From: Diphasiastrum complanatum
Taxonomy: Eukaryota > Streptophyta > Lycopodiopsida > Lycopodiales > Lycopodiaceae
Assembly: GCA_029204225.1 (NCBI GenBank)
Contig: CM055097.1
Span: 43,194,858-43,258,857, forward strand
DNA length: 64,000 nt
Reading direction: 5' to 3'
Part shown: one piece after another, positions 12,042-22,220 of the stretch
Layout of the letters: the number at the start of each line of letters is the position of its first letter
How positions within the stretch are numbered: position 1 is the stretch's first letter
Notes under the pieces: generated by a model
Databases searched by the model: none
The model's input: only the letters and a program-made list of their open reading frames with translations
Told to the model about the DNA's origin: nothing
Position numbers and translations under genes: made by a program

Positions 12042-12059
12042 TGGCGTCGTTGCCGGGGA
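12042..12059 (+). other. tRNA-Asp-type primer-binding site of D1
   Basis: It reads TGGCGTCGTTGCCGGGGA, one mismatch from the complement of the tRNA-Asp 3' end used by Athila/Tat-type plant gypsy elements. Confidence 0.75.
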
Positions 12060-12510
12060 GCTACGCCAATTTTCAAAATTGCACCATGATTGGTAGATGG
12101 TTAGCTTGCATGAGGCATCTTGTTTTGGCATGAATAGGGTTAAAATTGCAGTTTAGGATTAGATTGAGGGTGAGTATATATATAGGCTTATAATGTATCA
12201 AAAAATCATACACTCACAGAAACATGTTGAATCGAAGCATATAGTAGATCGTTTGGCAAGCTAATTTTGCTAGAAAAATTCATGCACAGTTTCTGCTTAC
12301 CTGAAATATATAACCCAAACAAGAAATGCAGGAAAATGACACGCAACGTTGCTCATTGTATTTATAAAATTGCTCGAGTAGCATTCGAAGGAGACATAAA
12401 ACTTTTTGAGCCTAGCCTGTGACAGGAGGCAGCTCAACCTAAAAGGCAAACAAATCTGGAACATCCATCCGTACACACACTATGTACATACATATAACTA
12501 TAGAAGATCA
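12060..12510. other. Region between D1 PBS and the HUH-like relic
   Basis: The first part should be D1 leader, but no gag frame is present, so D1 is truncated within a few hundred bases. The precise junction with the next unit could not be set. Confidence 0.35.
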
Positions 12511-13472
12511 CTATCCAAAGATAGTTTTCCTATCGATAACCTCATGATCGAGAGGGATATATGTAGCTTCTTCATTATCGAGTGGTGAGAGAGGCGTCTC
12601 TGGTGTGGACATACCATTCGGCGTGTCTGCATTAGGATTTGCACTGTAGATGCTACGATCAATGCTTTGTGTCCTTGCTCCAATGTATCGTCCACGTGCA
12701 TGTTGTCTTGCAAAGAAGATGTTATGAACATCTTCCGACGTTACCAACCCAGGAACCAACAACGCCTGCCATACTGATTTTGCTCGCTCTACATCCATAC
12801 CAAGACCTTTTGAAGGTGTAACCCAAGCTGCAAAAGGAAAATACTTTGCAATTCTTAACATTGACAACAGACAAGCTACAAAAGATTGACCCAAAAAGCA
12901 ATTTCCATAGAACAAGTTGTACATGAACGCCCTTTCAAACACATTGCACGGAGTCAAGCAGACTTTGTTCTTCACTTCAAAAGACTCCAGCTTCGCATAA
13001 AGCTCTTTCCCAAGCTCGAGATCCTCAATTTTAACAGCCTGGAAATGAGACTTTCTGAAATCCTTCAAACAATAGCCTACCATACCATACCATGGAATGT
13101 ATGCAAAGCCTTCTTTGTGAGTGTCTTGCACATGACCAGAGTTCCTGCTAGTGCTTTCACATCCCAACCCAACTAGTGCTTAATATGCAAGTTCATGGTT
13201 TTGGCACTAGTGGCCATGATTCGACATGTCATTTGAAAATGCAAGTGCAGTAGCGTGCCTCCCCTCTCCAAAGCACATACCCCAGCTACACATTTCTTTG
13301 TCAGAAACTATTGCAGCAAAGGTAGCAAGCGAACGTCAACGTTCCCCCCTCCACATCCAACGGTGATGCTAAATTCCAGATACTTCATGTTTGGCGAATT
13401 CACCTTCTTCACCTTCGATGGTGGCCTTTCACGCCCACGACCTAGATGTTCGGCTGTGCTTCCGGTGTCCAT
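12511..13472 (-). pseudogene. Decayed HUH/Rep-like endonuclease reading frame
   Basis: An ATG at 13472 opens a frame that reads, with two internal TAG codons (13308-13310 and 13173-13175), through LEFSITVG (possible motif I) and ALERGGTLLHLHFQ (13233-13270). The latter contains an HxH-F-Q cluster like motif II of HUH replication-initiator nucleases, in which the His residues hold a divalent metal. A threefold catac direct repeat at 13080-13094 shifts the frame just before GYCLKD (13060-13077), which matches the YxxK form of motif III with the nicking tyrosine. The shifted frame stays open for about 190 codons to 12511 (VKNKVCLTPCNVFERAFMY, then an acidic, proline-rich tail). No Walker-A helicase motif is visible. 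The known eukaryotic carriers of this layout are replitron-type transposons and CRESS-DNA virus relics. I cannot tell them apart by eye; the long non-helicase tail favours a transposon. Identification as HUH rests on short motifs only. Confidence 0.5.
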
Positions 13473-13564
13473 ATGTATATTCTACATTCAGAACAAACTG
13501 AAAATTTTGATAGAGTTTTGTAGATGAGAGAGACATACAACATACATAGATAGAGAAGAAACAT

Positions 13565-13565
<1 letters not shown>

Positions 13566-13620
<55 letters not shown>
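13566..13620. repeat. (GA)n microsatellite 1
   Basis: About 27 uninterrupted GA units lie within a purine-rich stretch upstream of the HUH-like frame. They generate spurious Ser-Leu and Arg-Glu open frames on both strands. Confidence 0.95.
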
Positions 13621-13621
<1 letters not shown>

Positions 13622-13750
13622 AGCCGAGAGAGAAGGGAGGAGAGGCAACAGCGAGCGAGCAAGAGGAGAGCATGTCCCAGCGGAGAGAGAGGAGTGGAAA
13701 GGAAAGAGCAGCGAGCGAGGACAGGCAGCAGCAACAGCGAGGGAGGCCGG

Positions 13751-13753
<3 letters not shown>

Positions 13754-13836
<83 letters not shown>
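13754..13836. repeat. (GA)n microsatellite 2
   Basis: About 40 GA units, separated from the first tract by a GC-richer purine stretch. It directly abuts the 96-bp tandem repeat. Confidence 0.95.
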
Positions 13837-13850
13837 ACGTGTCATGTGGG

Positions 13851-14042
13851 CCAGGCCACGTGTCAGGTTGGCTAAAAAAAAATTAAACACGTGTCGCACA
13901 CCATGTGTTTCAACATGTTGATGTGGCATCGCACATGTCGTGCGAACCAGGCCACATGTCAGGTTGGCTAAAAGAATTTTGAACACGTGTCGCGCACCAT
14001 GTGTTTCGACATGTTGATGTGGCATAACACATGTCGTGCACA
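13851..14042. repeat. Two-copy 96-bp tandem repeat
   Basis: Units 13851-13946 and 13947-14042 each begin ccaggccacrtgtcaggttgg and contain cacgtgtcgc, a catgtgttt block and a block like tgatgtggcat. The copies differ at a handful of positions and by a few bases in the A-run. The unit is rich in short inverted CACGTG/CATGTG-type words. Confidence 0.85.
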
Positions 14043-14279
14043 TACTCACCGGTGGTATGTATACCATGTCCATGTTGAGTGAGTATTGGTCTACTAAACT
14101 TTATTCAAAATAGTGGGAACATATTGAGGGTGATTTTTGCTTGATTTGAATGGGTCTTCTTGTTTGAAATCTAATTTAATTGTTGAACAAGGATAGCTAT
14201 TCAAATCACCATTCTTAAAATTCATTCGGATCTGAGAAACCAGGAAAAACAACAAAAATCGGTCAATTCTGTCAAATTT

Positions 14280-15041
14280 GAGCAAAAAGGAGACAAAATC
14301 GCCATTAGATCTGATAGCTTTTTATCCTATTATAGAAAACCTTCGTTGAGTTGTAGGAAGCTTCAGTTTCACTCACAGATCTTTCAGAAGGGCGAAGATT
14401 AATTCTCCAGCAAATTTGCAAAAACATAAGAAAAACCATAAAAAAAAACACCAAAACCCTAAAAATACAAAAAAGAATCTTCGTCCGATTCATTGTGCAT
14501 AGGTGTGATTCAGATCTATCTACTGCTAGGTTGGCGAAGAATAATATAAAAAATAGAAGGCCAAAGTGATTATTCATCTAGTTGATGGTAACCTTTTGTA
14601 AAAAATTTGCAACTTTCTGCAAAAATATCAGTTCTTTGTAAAGAACCTTTGCCTAAACCTTTGCCCGAGTCTGTGTCAGTCCCACTTACTAGTTTTTATA
14701 ATCAGTAAGTTGGGCGAAGGTTTTTTTAAAGATCAGTTGTCATATTGTCATATTTTTGTCAAAAAATTCTCTATTTTTGCAAAAATATCAGTACTACTCT
14801 TGATTCTTTGCCACATCATTCGCCGAGTTTTCTAAGGATTCTAGATATAGTAACTTACCATTTGTAAGTTCGGTGAAGATTAGATCTATCAGGATCTTCC
14901 AAAAAGTCAATTTTTACTCTCGCCAAGCTGCAAAGACCCTATTTTTTGTCAGAAAGAACCTTCGCCAGTTCTACCACATATATATCTGTGTCAAATTTAT
15001 CCACTGTAAAGTCGGCGAAGGTTAATTTTATCAAATTTGTT
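14280..15041. repeat. Leader-like region with repeated TTCGCC motif
   Basis: About eleven copies of a cttcgcc / ggcgaag word (some diverged) occur in alternating orientation between about 14342 and 15020, spaced by AT-rich filler. The same word occurs in 37220-37353. No reading frame is supported. By analogy with the D2 leader at 28080-28860 this may be the untranslated leader or LTR of a retroelement. Confidence 0.5.
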
Positions 15042-16062
15042 AGCTTGCATATGTAAAACCAATGAATAAATTGAGTTTGTCGTTGTCGACTGCTCCATAA
15101 TAAATGCAAAAGTCCATAGTAGCTCGAAGATATCTCATGAGTCTGATAAGAGCCTTCCAATTTGTTACGCCAGGGTTGGTCATATACTACCTTAAAGAGC
15201 TGACTACAAAAGCTGTGTCTGGCCTGGTACAGATCATTGCGTACATAAGAGATCCTATTATTGAATGATAAGGATACTCACACATCTGCTCCTTCTCTTG
15301 ATTTGCTTGAGGACATTGGTCTGGAGACCACTGTGCATGTAACCATGCAGCTCACCTGATCACTCGCCAAAGTATCAGTTGTCAATTTGAGGCCTGGTTT
15401 CATTGGTGAGAGAGAGCTAACCTGCAATTAATTAGAATATATCTGACTAACATATTGTAGATGTACCTCTGTTGAGTAATGTAGATCAACCTTCGATTCC
15501 TGTCTCAGTGGATTTGAATACCAAGGCAGAAATGAGCTTCGCCCAGATCAGTCATGTCGAATTCAAAAGATAGCATTGACTTGTCTTCTTTTATCAGATC
15601 GATACTATTGCTGAAGAGCAATGTGTCGTCCACATACAAAGTGATAATGATAAAAGATTGATGCACTATCTTGAAGTACACATTTGAATCTGAAGAGCTA
15701 GGTGTGTAGCCGTGATCAATAAGAAAAGTATTGATTTTTTGAAACCATGCTCGAGCAGATTGTTTCAAGCCATAAAGTGCCTTATGGAGTTTACACACAT
15801 AATTGTGTTTATCCTCGATAATATAACCTTCAGGTTGCACCATGTGAATGTCTTTTTCAATAACTCCATTGAGATATGCTGTCTGTACATCCATTTGATG
15901 TATTTCCAAATCTGCTGCAGCAGCAAACGATAATAAAAGTTGAATAGAAGAATGCTTAACTACTGGACTGAAAGTCTTAGTGTAATCGATGTTGTATAGC
16001 TGAGAAAATCCTCCGGCAACAAGTGAGGCTTTTCTTCTGTTGATGCTTCGTCGGCTACATGG
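15042..16062 (-). pseudogene. Copia A0 reverse transcriptase/RNase H fragment
   Basis: The clearest frame is 15505-15909, with the RT core VQTAYLNGVIEKDI and TLYVDDTLLFS, where YVDD is the polymerase active site. RT tail and RNase H text continues with stops and shifts down to 15042, ending at GFTYAS before the usual Trp. At the right end a deletion fuses RT text to integrase text, and element E1 then interrupts the sequence. It resumes at 22221. The closest copy in the window is A1. Confidence 0.8.
16058..16062. other. Target-site duplication of E1 (left copy)
   Basis: catgg, matched by 22221-22225 directly after the right LTR. Confidence 0.85.
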
Positions 16063-16744
16063 TGTAAAAATTACAGCAAATAAGGATCCTAAAACACTTG
16101 AAATGATGAGGGAAACAATAGATTATGATTTCATAAGATTAGCACAAGTTGAACCACCAAAATCCATCAAAAATCTATGCTTGAACCTCACTAAATGGCC
16201 CAAATCCTTGAAGAAGGCTTCACACGTGTGAAAGTACGGCCTCCCACAGTCTGAGTACTGTACACCAGACCTACATTCAATCCTATAATCATTAGTAATT
16301 ACAAGTACTCAAACAATTATGAACATAGAGAGCAATTGCACCATTATGAGAGAAAAATCATGAAATTGCTTGATTGATTCTGGTGAGATATCATCACCTA
16401 TATATACATGATCCATCACGGTTTTGGGCAGGTATGAGTAGCCCTAAACCTATCCCTAATGCTAATTTTGGTGGATCTTTCATCCCTACCAAGTTAGGGT
16501 TGGAATCTTGGAGATCCCTCAACAATGCAAAAATTACCAAAAATAGCTCCTATTTTTTCTCCCTTGTATCTAAGCATAATTTGGACTCATTCCAAAGGTT
16601 CTAACACTTAGGTCTACTTGAGAACATCCTTATGAATGGAATACTATGCTATTTGGCACGTGTGACAAGCCACATCATGACCATCTAACTATTTACAAGT
16701 CATATGACCAAAACTAGTCAAGCTAGAATTGTGAATTTTTAACA
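16063..16744 (-). repeat. 3' LTR of E1
   Basis: 682 bp, TG...CA, preceded on the minus strand by the polypurine tract. Confidence 0.9.
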
Positions 16745-16767
16745 CTCCTCCTCACTATCTAGCTTGG

Positions 16768-19700
16768 TTAAATCATTGCTTTACTAATCACTCCAAGTGA
16801 TGATCTGAACTTCATAAAAGGTGTCTTTTGAAGTGGTTTAGTAAGTAGATCAGCTACACATTCATTGCTTGGAACATGCTCCAAAGCAATCTCCTTGGCT
16901 TGCACCATTTCTCTCACAAAGTGATGGCATATCTCAATGTGCTTAGATCTTGCATGGAAGATTGGGTTAGATGCAAGGTGTTGGGCTGATATATTGTCAT
17001 TGTAGATGATTGGTGCCTCCTCTGAATCCATGATCTTTAGTTCCACCAATAATCTCTTGATCCAAAGTACCTCCTTTGTAGTGGTTGTCAAAGCTTTGTA
17101 CTCGGCCTCGGTTGAAGATAGAGATATAGTTTCTTGCTTTTTTGAAAGCCATGAAACCACACCTTCTCCTATGAAAGTTGAATAGGCACTTCTTGATTTC
17201 TTATCCCTCTTGTCCCCTGCAAAATCTGAATCACTAAATGCATGAAGGTTAATCACATATCCTCTATATAGAATCCCAAAATCCAATGTACCCGAGATGT
17301 ATCTTAGAATCCTCTTAGCCTTTTTCCAATGGATATTCAATGGCTTTTGCATTGATTGGCTCAACCTACATACACTAAAGCTAAGATCTGGTCTAGTTAT
17401 AGTGATCCACATTAATGAACCTATAAGTTGCCTAAACAAAGTGATGTCCATGAAGGATCTTTCATCATCTTCATTTGGCACTTTTACATCTTGCTCCATT
17501 GGTGTGTCAACACTTTTGCATACTTCCATCTTAAACTTCTTCAAAAGACTTTGAGCATAGTTTACTTGACTTATAAAGATAAAATCAGACCCTCTAAGTA
17601 CTTCTATGCCTAAGATGAAGTGAAGACACCCTAGATCTACCATCTTGAACTCTAAGGATAGATCTATCTTGATTTTTTCAATACCATCAACACTATTTCC
17701 ACTAATGATGATGTCATCTACATAAATGAGTAAAAGTACAATACCAACATCATCAAACTTAATGTAAAGAGTAGGATCATATTCACTTTGAACAAAAGAA
17801 AGTGAAATAAGATAGCAATGTAGTCTTGAATTCCAAGATCTTGAGGCTTGCTTCAAGCCATAGATGCTTCTTTGGAGATGGCATACTTTGTTCTCCATTC
17901 CATGCTTGATGAACCCTTGTGGCTGCTCCATATAGATATCCTCTTCCAAAAAACCATTCAAGAAAGCATTAGAGACATCCATTTGACATAGAATCCATCC
18001 AAAATGTGATGCAAGTGCAATGATTAGCCTTATTGTGACCATCTTGGCCACAGGTGCAAAAGTTTCCTCATAGTCTATCCTTCTCTCTTGAGCATAACCT
18101 TTTGCAACTAATCTTGCTTTATGTTTGTTAACACTCCCATTTGCATTCAACTTAAGCTTGAAGACCCACTTGCATCCTATTACATTCCTTTGAGGTCTCT
18201 CAACAAGCAACCAAGTTTCATTCTCAATCAAGGCATCACACTCATCCAACATAGCTTTATACCATTCTTTGGAGTTCAATGCATCTTCAACATTAGACGG
18301 TTCTTCAAAACTAGATAAAGCATAAGAATTGGATGAGATACCCTCAACTTGCTGTCCTTTGCCTTGATATGTGAGCCTTGATGGCTCCACTTTTGCCCTT
18401 GAAGATCTCCTTGGTGTGATAGGTGGGTTTGGTGCTTGCTCCTCCATGAGCTCCTCCTCAAAACCAAGATCTTGCTCCTCGGCCATCTTCTTCTTGATTG
18501 TTGGAGCACTTGAGCCTTCTTCAAGCATATGCATATGATGTTCATCAAAGATGACATCCCTTGAAACAACAAATTTGTTCAAGGATGGGAGATAGACTTT
18601 GTAGCCCTTGCTTGAGCTTGCATATCCAAGCATGATCCCTCTTGTGGAAGATGGATCCTCCTTGGTTCTTGTTTCCAATGGCACATGCACATAACATATA
18701 CACCCAAAAACTTTCAAGTGATTAAGATTGGGTTTCTTTCCATACAACATCTCATAAGGAGTTTTGCCTTCAATGGCTTTGCAAGACACCCTATTCATCA
18801 AGTAGTTTGCACATACAAGAGACTCACCCCAAAAGGATTTGGGCAAACAAGCATCTAATCTTAAAGCCTTAGAACATTCACATAATGTTCTATTCCTTCT
18901 TTCAGCAACTCCATTTTGTTGAGGAGTGTAAGGACAAGAAGTCTCTTTCTTGATCCCTTCCTCCTCACAAAAGGCCTTGAACTCATTGGAGATGAATTCT
19001 CCACCATTGTCACTTCTAAGAATCTTGATGCTATGATTATGATGCTTTTCCACAAACAACTTGAACTTTACAAAAGTATCAAATACTTGAGACTTGAGGG
19101 AAAGCAAGAACACCCAACAATATCTTGAGTAGTCATCAATGAAGGTTAAAAACATGGATGAACCTCCATTAGATTTGGTGCTAGCAATGTGCACATCTGA
19201 GTGTATGAGTTCAAGAGGATGAGATGACTTTGTGATGGAGTTAGGAAACATCTTCTTATGTGCCTTGGATAAGGCACAAGCTTCACAAACCTTGTCTTCC
19301 TTCCCAATAGACCTTGGTAGGCCTAAAGCATACTCCTCCTTGATCATAGCCTCCATGGAACCCGAGTTGACATGTCCAAGTCTTTTGTGCCATAAAGTAA
19401 AGGTAGATATCTTGCTCTTCTCGGCCAACATGACAACATTAGTATCCACAAATGCATCCAACTTATAAAGTTTGCCAAGTCTAGTGCCCTTAGCCACTAT
19501 CTTACCCTTCTTCTTGATGAAACATTCATTTGAAGCAAAGTCAACATTGAAACCATTGTCTACCATTTGGCCAACACTTAGTAGATTCTTTGTTATTGTA
19601 GGAATGTACAAAACACCTTCTATGTTGATCTTTTTGGAAGATCCTAAGCAAAGGGGAATGCTACCAACTCCTTCAATCTTACAAGCTTCATCATTTGCTG

Positions 19701-20454
19701 TATAGATAGACTTTATAGGTCCATCATAAGATAAGAGAGAAGAGAAAAACTCCCTTTTACTAGTCATGTGTGAACTAGCACCCGAGTCAATCCACCAAGG
19801 ATCTTCTCCTTTGAAGCTTGTTGAAGAAAATATGGACATCATGAGAGAGTCCTCATGTGAACTCTCCTCCTCCTCCTCTTTGCTCATGTTGGCTTGGCTT
19901 TGATCTTGCTTCCTCTTGAAGCATTCCGAGGCATAATGTCCCATCTTGCTACAATAGTAGCACTTCACCTTTGATTTGTCCTTCTTGACTTTGGTGGTTG
20001 ATGGAGATGCCTTTGAGGGTCCTTCTTGATCCTCAAGCTTTGTAGACTTCTTGAATGTTGATCCTTTGCCTTTGGACTTGCCTTTGCCTTTGGTGAAGAG
20101 AGCTTGGTCATCTCCACCTTGGATGGAAAGCCTATCCATCCTCTCTTGCATTTGGCTCCTTCTTGATTCCTCGGCCATGAGTGTGCCTTGAAGTTCTTCA
20201 AGTATGGGTAGCTTACCCATAATTGCATATCCCTGAACCAAATTGTCAAATTCAAAGCTTAGTCCATTCAATATGAGTTGAACAAGCTCTTCATCCTTGA
20301 TAGGGTCACCTATAAAGGCTAGCTCTTTGTTCAATTCCTTTACTCTTAGGACAAAAGTATGTGCACTCTCTCCTTTCTTTTGATAGCTTCTATAGATTTG
20401 ATTCTTCAAAGCTAACATTCTAGTTTGGTTCTTGGATTCATAGACCTTTTGCAA
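16768..20454 (-). CDS. Copia E1 Gag-Pol polyprotein (main frame)
   Basis: This is a single open frame of about 1228 codons. In order it carries the Gag C-terminal half, zinc knuckle CYYCSKMGHYASEC, protease WWIDSGASSHMTS, and integrase (LWHKRLGHVNSGS zinc-binding region, then DDYSRYCW, LRSDNGGEF and [14 protein letters not shown] of the DD35E core). Reverse transcriptase follows (NAFLNGFLEEDIYMEQ and LLIYVDDIIISG), then RNase H (DSDFAGDKRDKKS and [12 protein letters not shown]), so the order is integrase before RT, as in Ty1/copia. All catalytic motifs look intact. The start shown is where the frame opens; the natural start is the Gag ATG at 20726 in another frame. The two are separated by a one-base loss at about 20490, inferred from E2. 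Confidence 0.9.
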   Translation of the reverse strand: MQKVYESKNQTRMLALKNQIYRSYQKKGESAHTFVLRVKELNKELAFIGDPIKDEELVQLILNGLSFEFDNLVQGYAIMGKLPILEELQGTLMAEESRRSQMQERMDRLSIQGGDDQALFTKGKGKSKGKGSTFKKSTKLEDQEGPSKASPSTTKVKKDKSKVKCYYCSKMGHYASECFKRKQDQSQANMSKEEEEESSHEDSLMMSIFSSTSFKGEDPWWIDSGASSHMTSKREFFSSLLSYDGPIKSIYTANDEACKIEGVGSIPLCLGSSKKINIEGVLYIPTITKNLLSVGQMVDNGFNVDFASNECFIKKKGKIVAKGTRLGKLYKLDAFVDTNVVMLAEKSKISTFTLWHKRLGHVNSGSMEAMIKEEYALGLPRSIGKEDKVCEACALSKAHKKMFPNSITKSSHPLELIHSDVHIASTKSNGGSSMFLTFIDDYSRYCWVFLLSLKSQVFDTFVKFKLFVEKHHNHSIKILRSDNGGEFISNEFKAFCEEEGIKKETSCPYTPQQNGVAERRNRTLCECSKALRLDACLPKSFWGESLVCANYLMNRVSCKAIEGKTPYEMLYGKKPNLNHLKVFGCICYVHVPLETRTKEDPSSTRGIMLGYASSSKGYKVYLPSLNKFVVSRDVIFDEHHMHMLEEGSSAPTIKKKMAEEQDLGFEEELMEEQAPNPPITPRRSSRAKVEPSRLTYQGKGQQVEGISSNSYALSSFEEPSNVEDALNSKEWYKAMLDECDALIENETWLLVERPQRNVIGCKWVFKLKLNANGSVNKHKARLVAKGYAQERRIDYEETFAPVAKMVTIRLIIALASHFGWILCQMDVSNAFLNGFLEEDIYMEQPQGFIKHGMENKVCHLQRSIYGLKQASRSWNSRLHCYLISLSFVQSEYDPTLYIKFDDVGIVLLLIYVDDIIISGNSVDGIEKIKIDLSLEFKMVDLGCLHFILGIEVLRGSDFIFISQVNYAQSLLKKFKMEVCKSVDTPMEQDVKVPNEDDERSFMDITLFRQLIGSLMWITITRPDLSFSVCRLSQSMQKPLNIHWKKAKRILRYISGTLDFGILYRGYVINLHAFSDSDFAGDKRDKKSRSAYSTFIGEGVVSWLSKKQETISLSSTEAEYKALTTTTKEVLWIKRLLVELKIMDSEEAPIIYNDNISAQHLASNPIFHARSKHIEICHHFVREMVQAKEIALEHVPSNECVADLLTKPLQKTPFMKFRSSLGVISKAMI

Positions 20455-20484
20455 AGTCTCCCAAGCATCTTGAGCTGAAGTGCA

Positions 20485-20726
20485 ATCTCTACCTCTCTTA
20501 AGAGTTCATTTGCAACATTCATTTTTATGCAATGTAGTGCAACATTGCACCTCTTGATGTATTTGGCCTTTTCTTGAGGATGAATAGGTTCACCCTCCTT
20601 ACCATTTACAATTTCCATCAGATCTTGCATGATCATGATAGATTCCATTCTAACTTTCCATATGGAATAGTTAGTTTTGTTGAGCCTTTCATTAGTATCC
20701 AAAAGATATGCATTTATAGATGCCAT
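20485..20726 (-). CDS. Copia E1 Gag N-terminus
   Basis: The ATG at 20726 starts MASINAYLLDTNERLNKTNY, a copia Gag N-terminus (DUF4219/UBN2-like), which forms the virus-like particle. The frame leaves Gag sense near 20490. E2 at the matching place has one extra G, so E1 has lost a base here. Confidence 0.8.
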
Positions 20727-21526
20727 CTAGTCTCCTAATCAAGGACTTGACACAAATGAAGGTTACTTCTATTGATTTGATTGAAGGTCTACCTTATCCC
20801 ACTTCTTAGGGACCTGAAAAGATCAGTAATAGACTTCCTATAAAGATCTAAGAATGATCTCTAACAAAATCAAATCATAGAATACTAGAAACAATGCACT
20901 TGCTTGATTGAAGTAGACAATACTAGTAGAATTGCCCCTCTTTCTATAAAGAACATTAAAGCTTCCAAATGATCTGATCAAGAGTGAATTTCAGCAACCT
21001 AATATACTTCCAAAATCACTTGTAAAAGATCTAAATGGAACTTAATGAGGATGCAACACAATCTACTATCCAATCACAAGCAAAAAATGATCAAAATTGA
21101 TGAAAAATTGATCTAATTTGGTGCATAAGTCAAGCAATGGTTGGACTGAACCTAAATCACTTTAGGAGGTGTCTAGTACACCTTAGAACAGCCTTTAAGA
21201 GTCCCCAAAACTCTGATCTTCCCTCTCCTTGAATGCTAGAAAGCCTCCTCTATGAAATCACCTCCAAAACTCGCTTAGAAATCAATGCTTGGAGCAAGCA
21301 AAAACTTGCTATCTTGGTAATGTGAATTGAATTCAACTTTGCCTCTGGTTTTAGACACCTAAACACCTGCAAATGAAGTCACACAACACCAATCTCCAAT
21401 GTATTTGAGTCACTTTGAGTTCTAGAATCAATACTAGATGCTAAGATCCAATCTACACAAGATTTAGATCAAAAATTGTGATCAAATTGAATGAAAACCA
21501 AGGATTTAGCTCATTTCAGCCTTTAG
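20727..21526 (-). other. E1 untranslated leader
   Basis: About 800 bp between PBS and Gag ATG without an open frame. A colinear but shortened copy is found in E2 at 60310-60850. Confidence 0.7.
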
Positions 21527-21538
21527 GCTCTGATACCA

Positions 21539-22220
21539 TGTAAAAATTACAGCAAATAAGGATCCTAAAACACTTGAAATGATGAGGTAAACAATAGATT
21601 ATGATTTCATAAGATTAGCACAAGTTGAACCATCAAAATCCATCAAAAATCTATGCTTGAACCTCACTGAATGGCCCAAATCCTTGAAGAAGGCTTCACA
21701 CGTGTGAAAGTACGGCCTCCCACAATCTGAGTACTGTACACCAGACCTACATTCAATCCTATAATCATTAGTAATCACAAGTACTCAAACAATTATGAAC
21801 ATAGAGAGCAATTGCACCATTATGAGAGAAAAAATATGAAATTGCTTGATTGATTTTGGTGAGATATCATCACCTATATATACATGATCCATCACGGTTT
21901 TGGGCAGGTATGAGTAGCCCTAAACCTATCCCTAATGCTAATTTTGGTGGATCTTTCATCCCTACCAAGTTAGGGTTGGAATCTTGGAGATCCCTCAACA
22001 ATGCAAAAATTACCAAAAATAGCTCCTATTTTTTCTCCCTTGTATCTAAGCATAATTTGGACTCATTCCAAAGGTTCTAACACTTAGGTCTACTTGAGAA
22101 CATCCTTATGAATGGAATCCTATGCTATTTGGCACGTGTGACAAGCCACATCATGACCATCTAACTATTTACAAGTCATATGACCAAAACTAGTCAAGCT
22201 AGAATTGTGAATTTTTAACA
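21539..22220 (-). repeat. 5' LTR of E1
   Basis: 682 bp, the same length as the partner, with the PBS immediately adjacent at 21527-21538. Confidence 0.9.

Larger units (their letters stand above)
16063..22220 (-). mobile_element. Complete copia retrotransposon E1
   Basis: The element is 6158 bp with 682-bp LTRs at 16063-16744 and 21539-22220, both TGTAAAAATT...TTTTTAACA. A PBS lies next to the 5' LTR (21527-21538, minus-strand TGGTATCAGAGC), and a purine tract GTGAGGAGGAG lies before the 3' LTR (16745-16755). It is flanked by a 5-bp duplication, catgg. By eye I count about nine differences between the LTRs, so the insertion is fairly recent. It landed inside the older copia A0. Coding capacity is intact apart from one frameshift in gag. 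Confidence 0.92.

Noticed and set aside
13429-14073. Ser-Leu and Arg-Glu repeat proteins
   Set aside because: They are translations of (GA)n microsatellites in all frames and not supported as genes.
14939-15160. Open frame on the minus strand as a gene
   Set aside because: It is a shifted reading of the copia A0 RNase H region running into the TTCGCC motif array.
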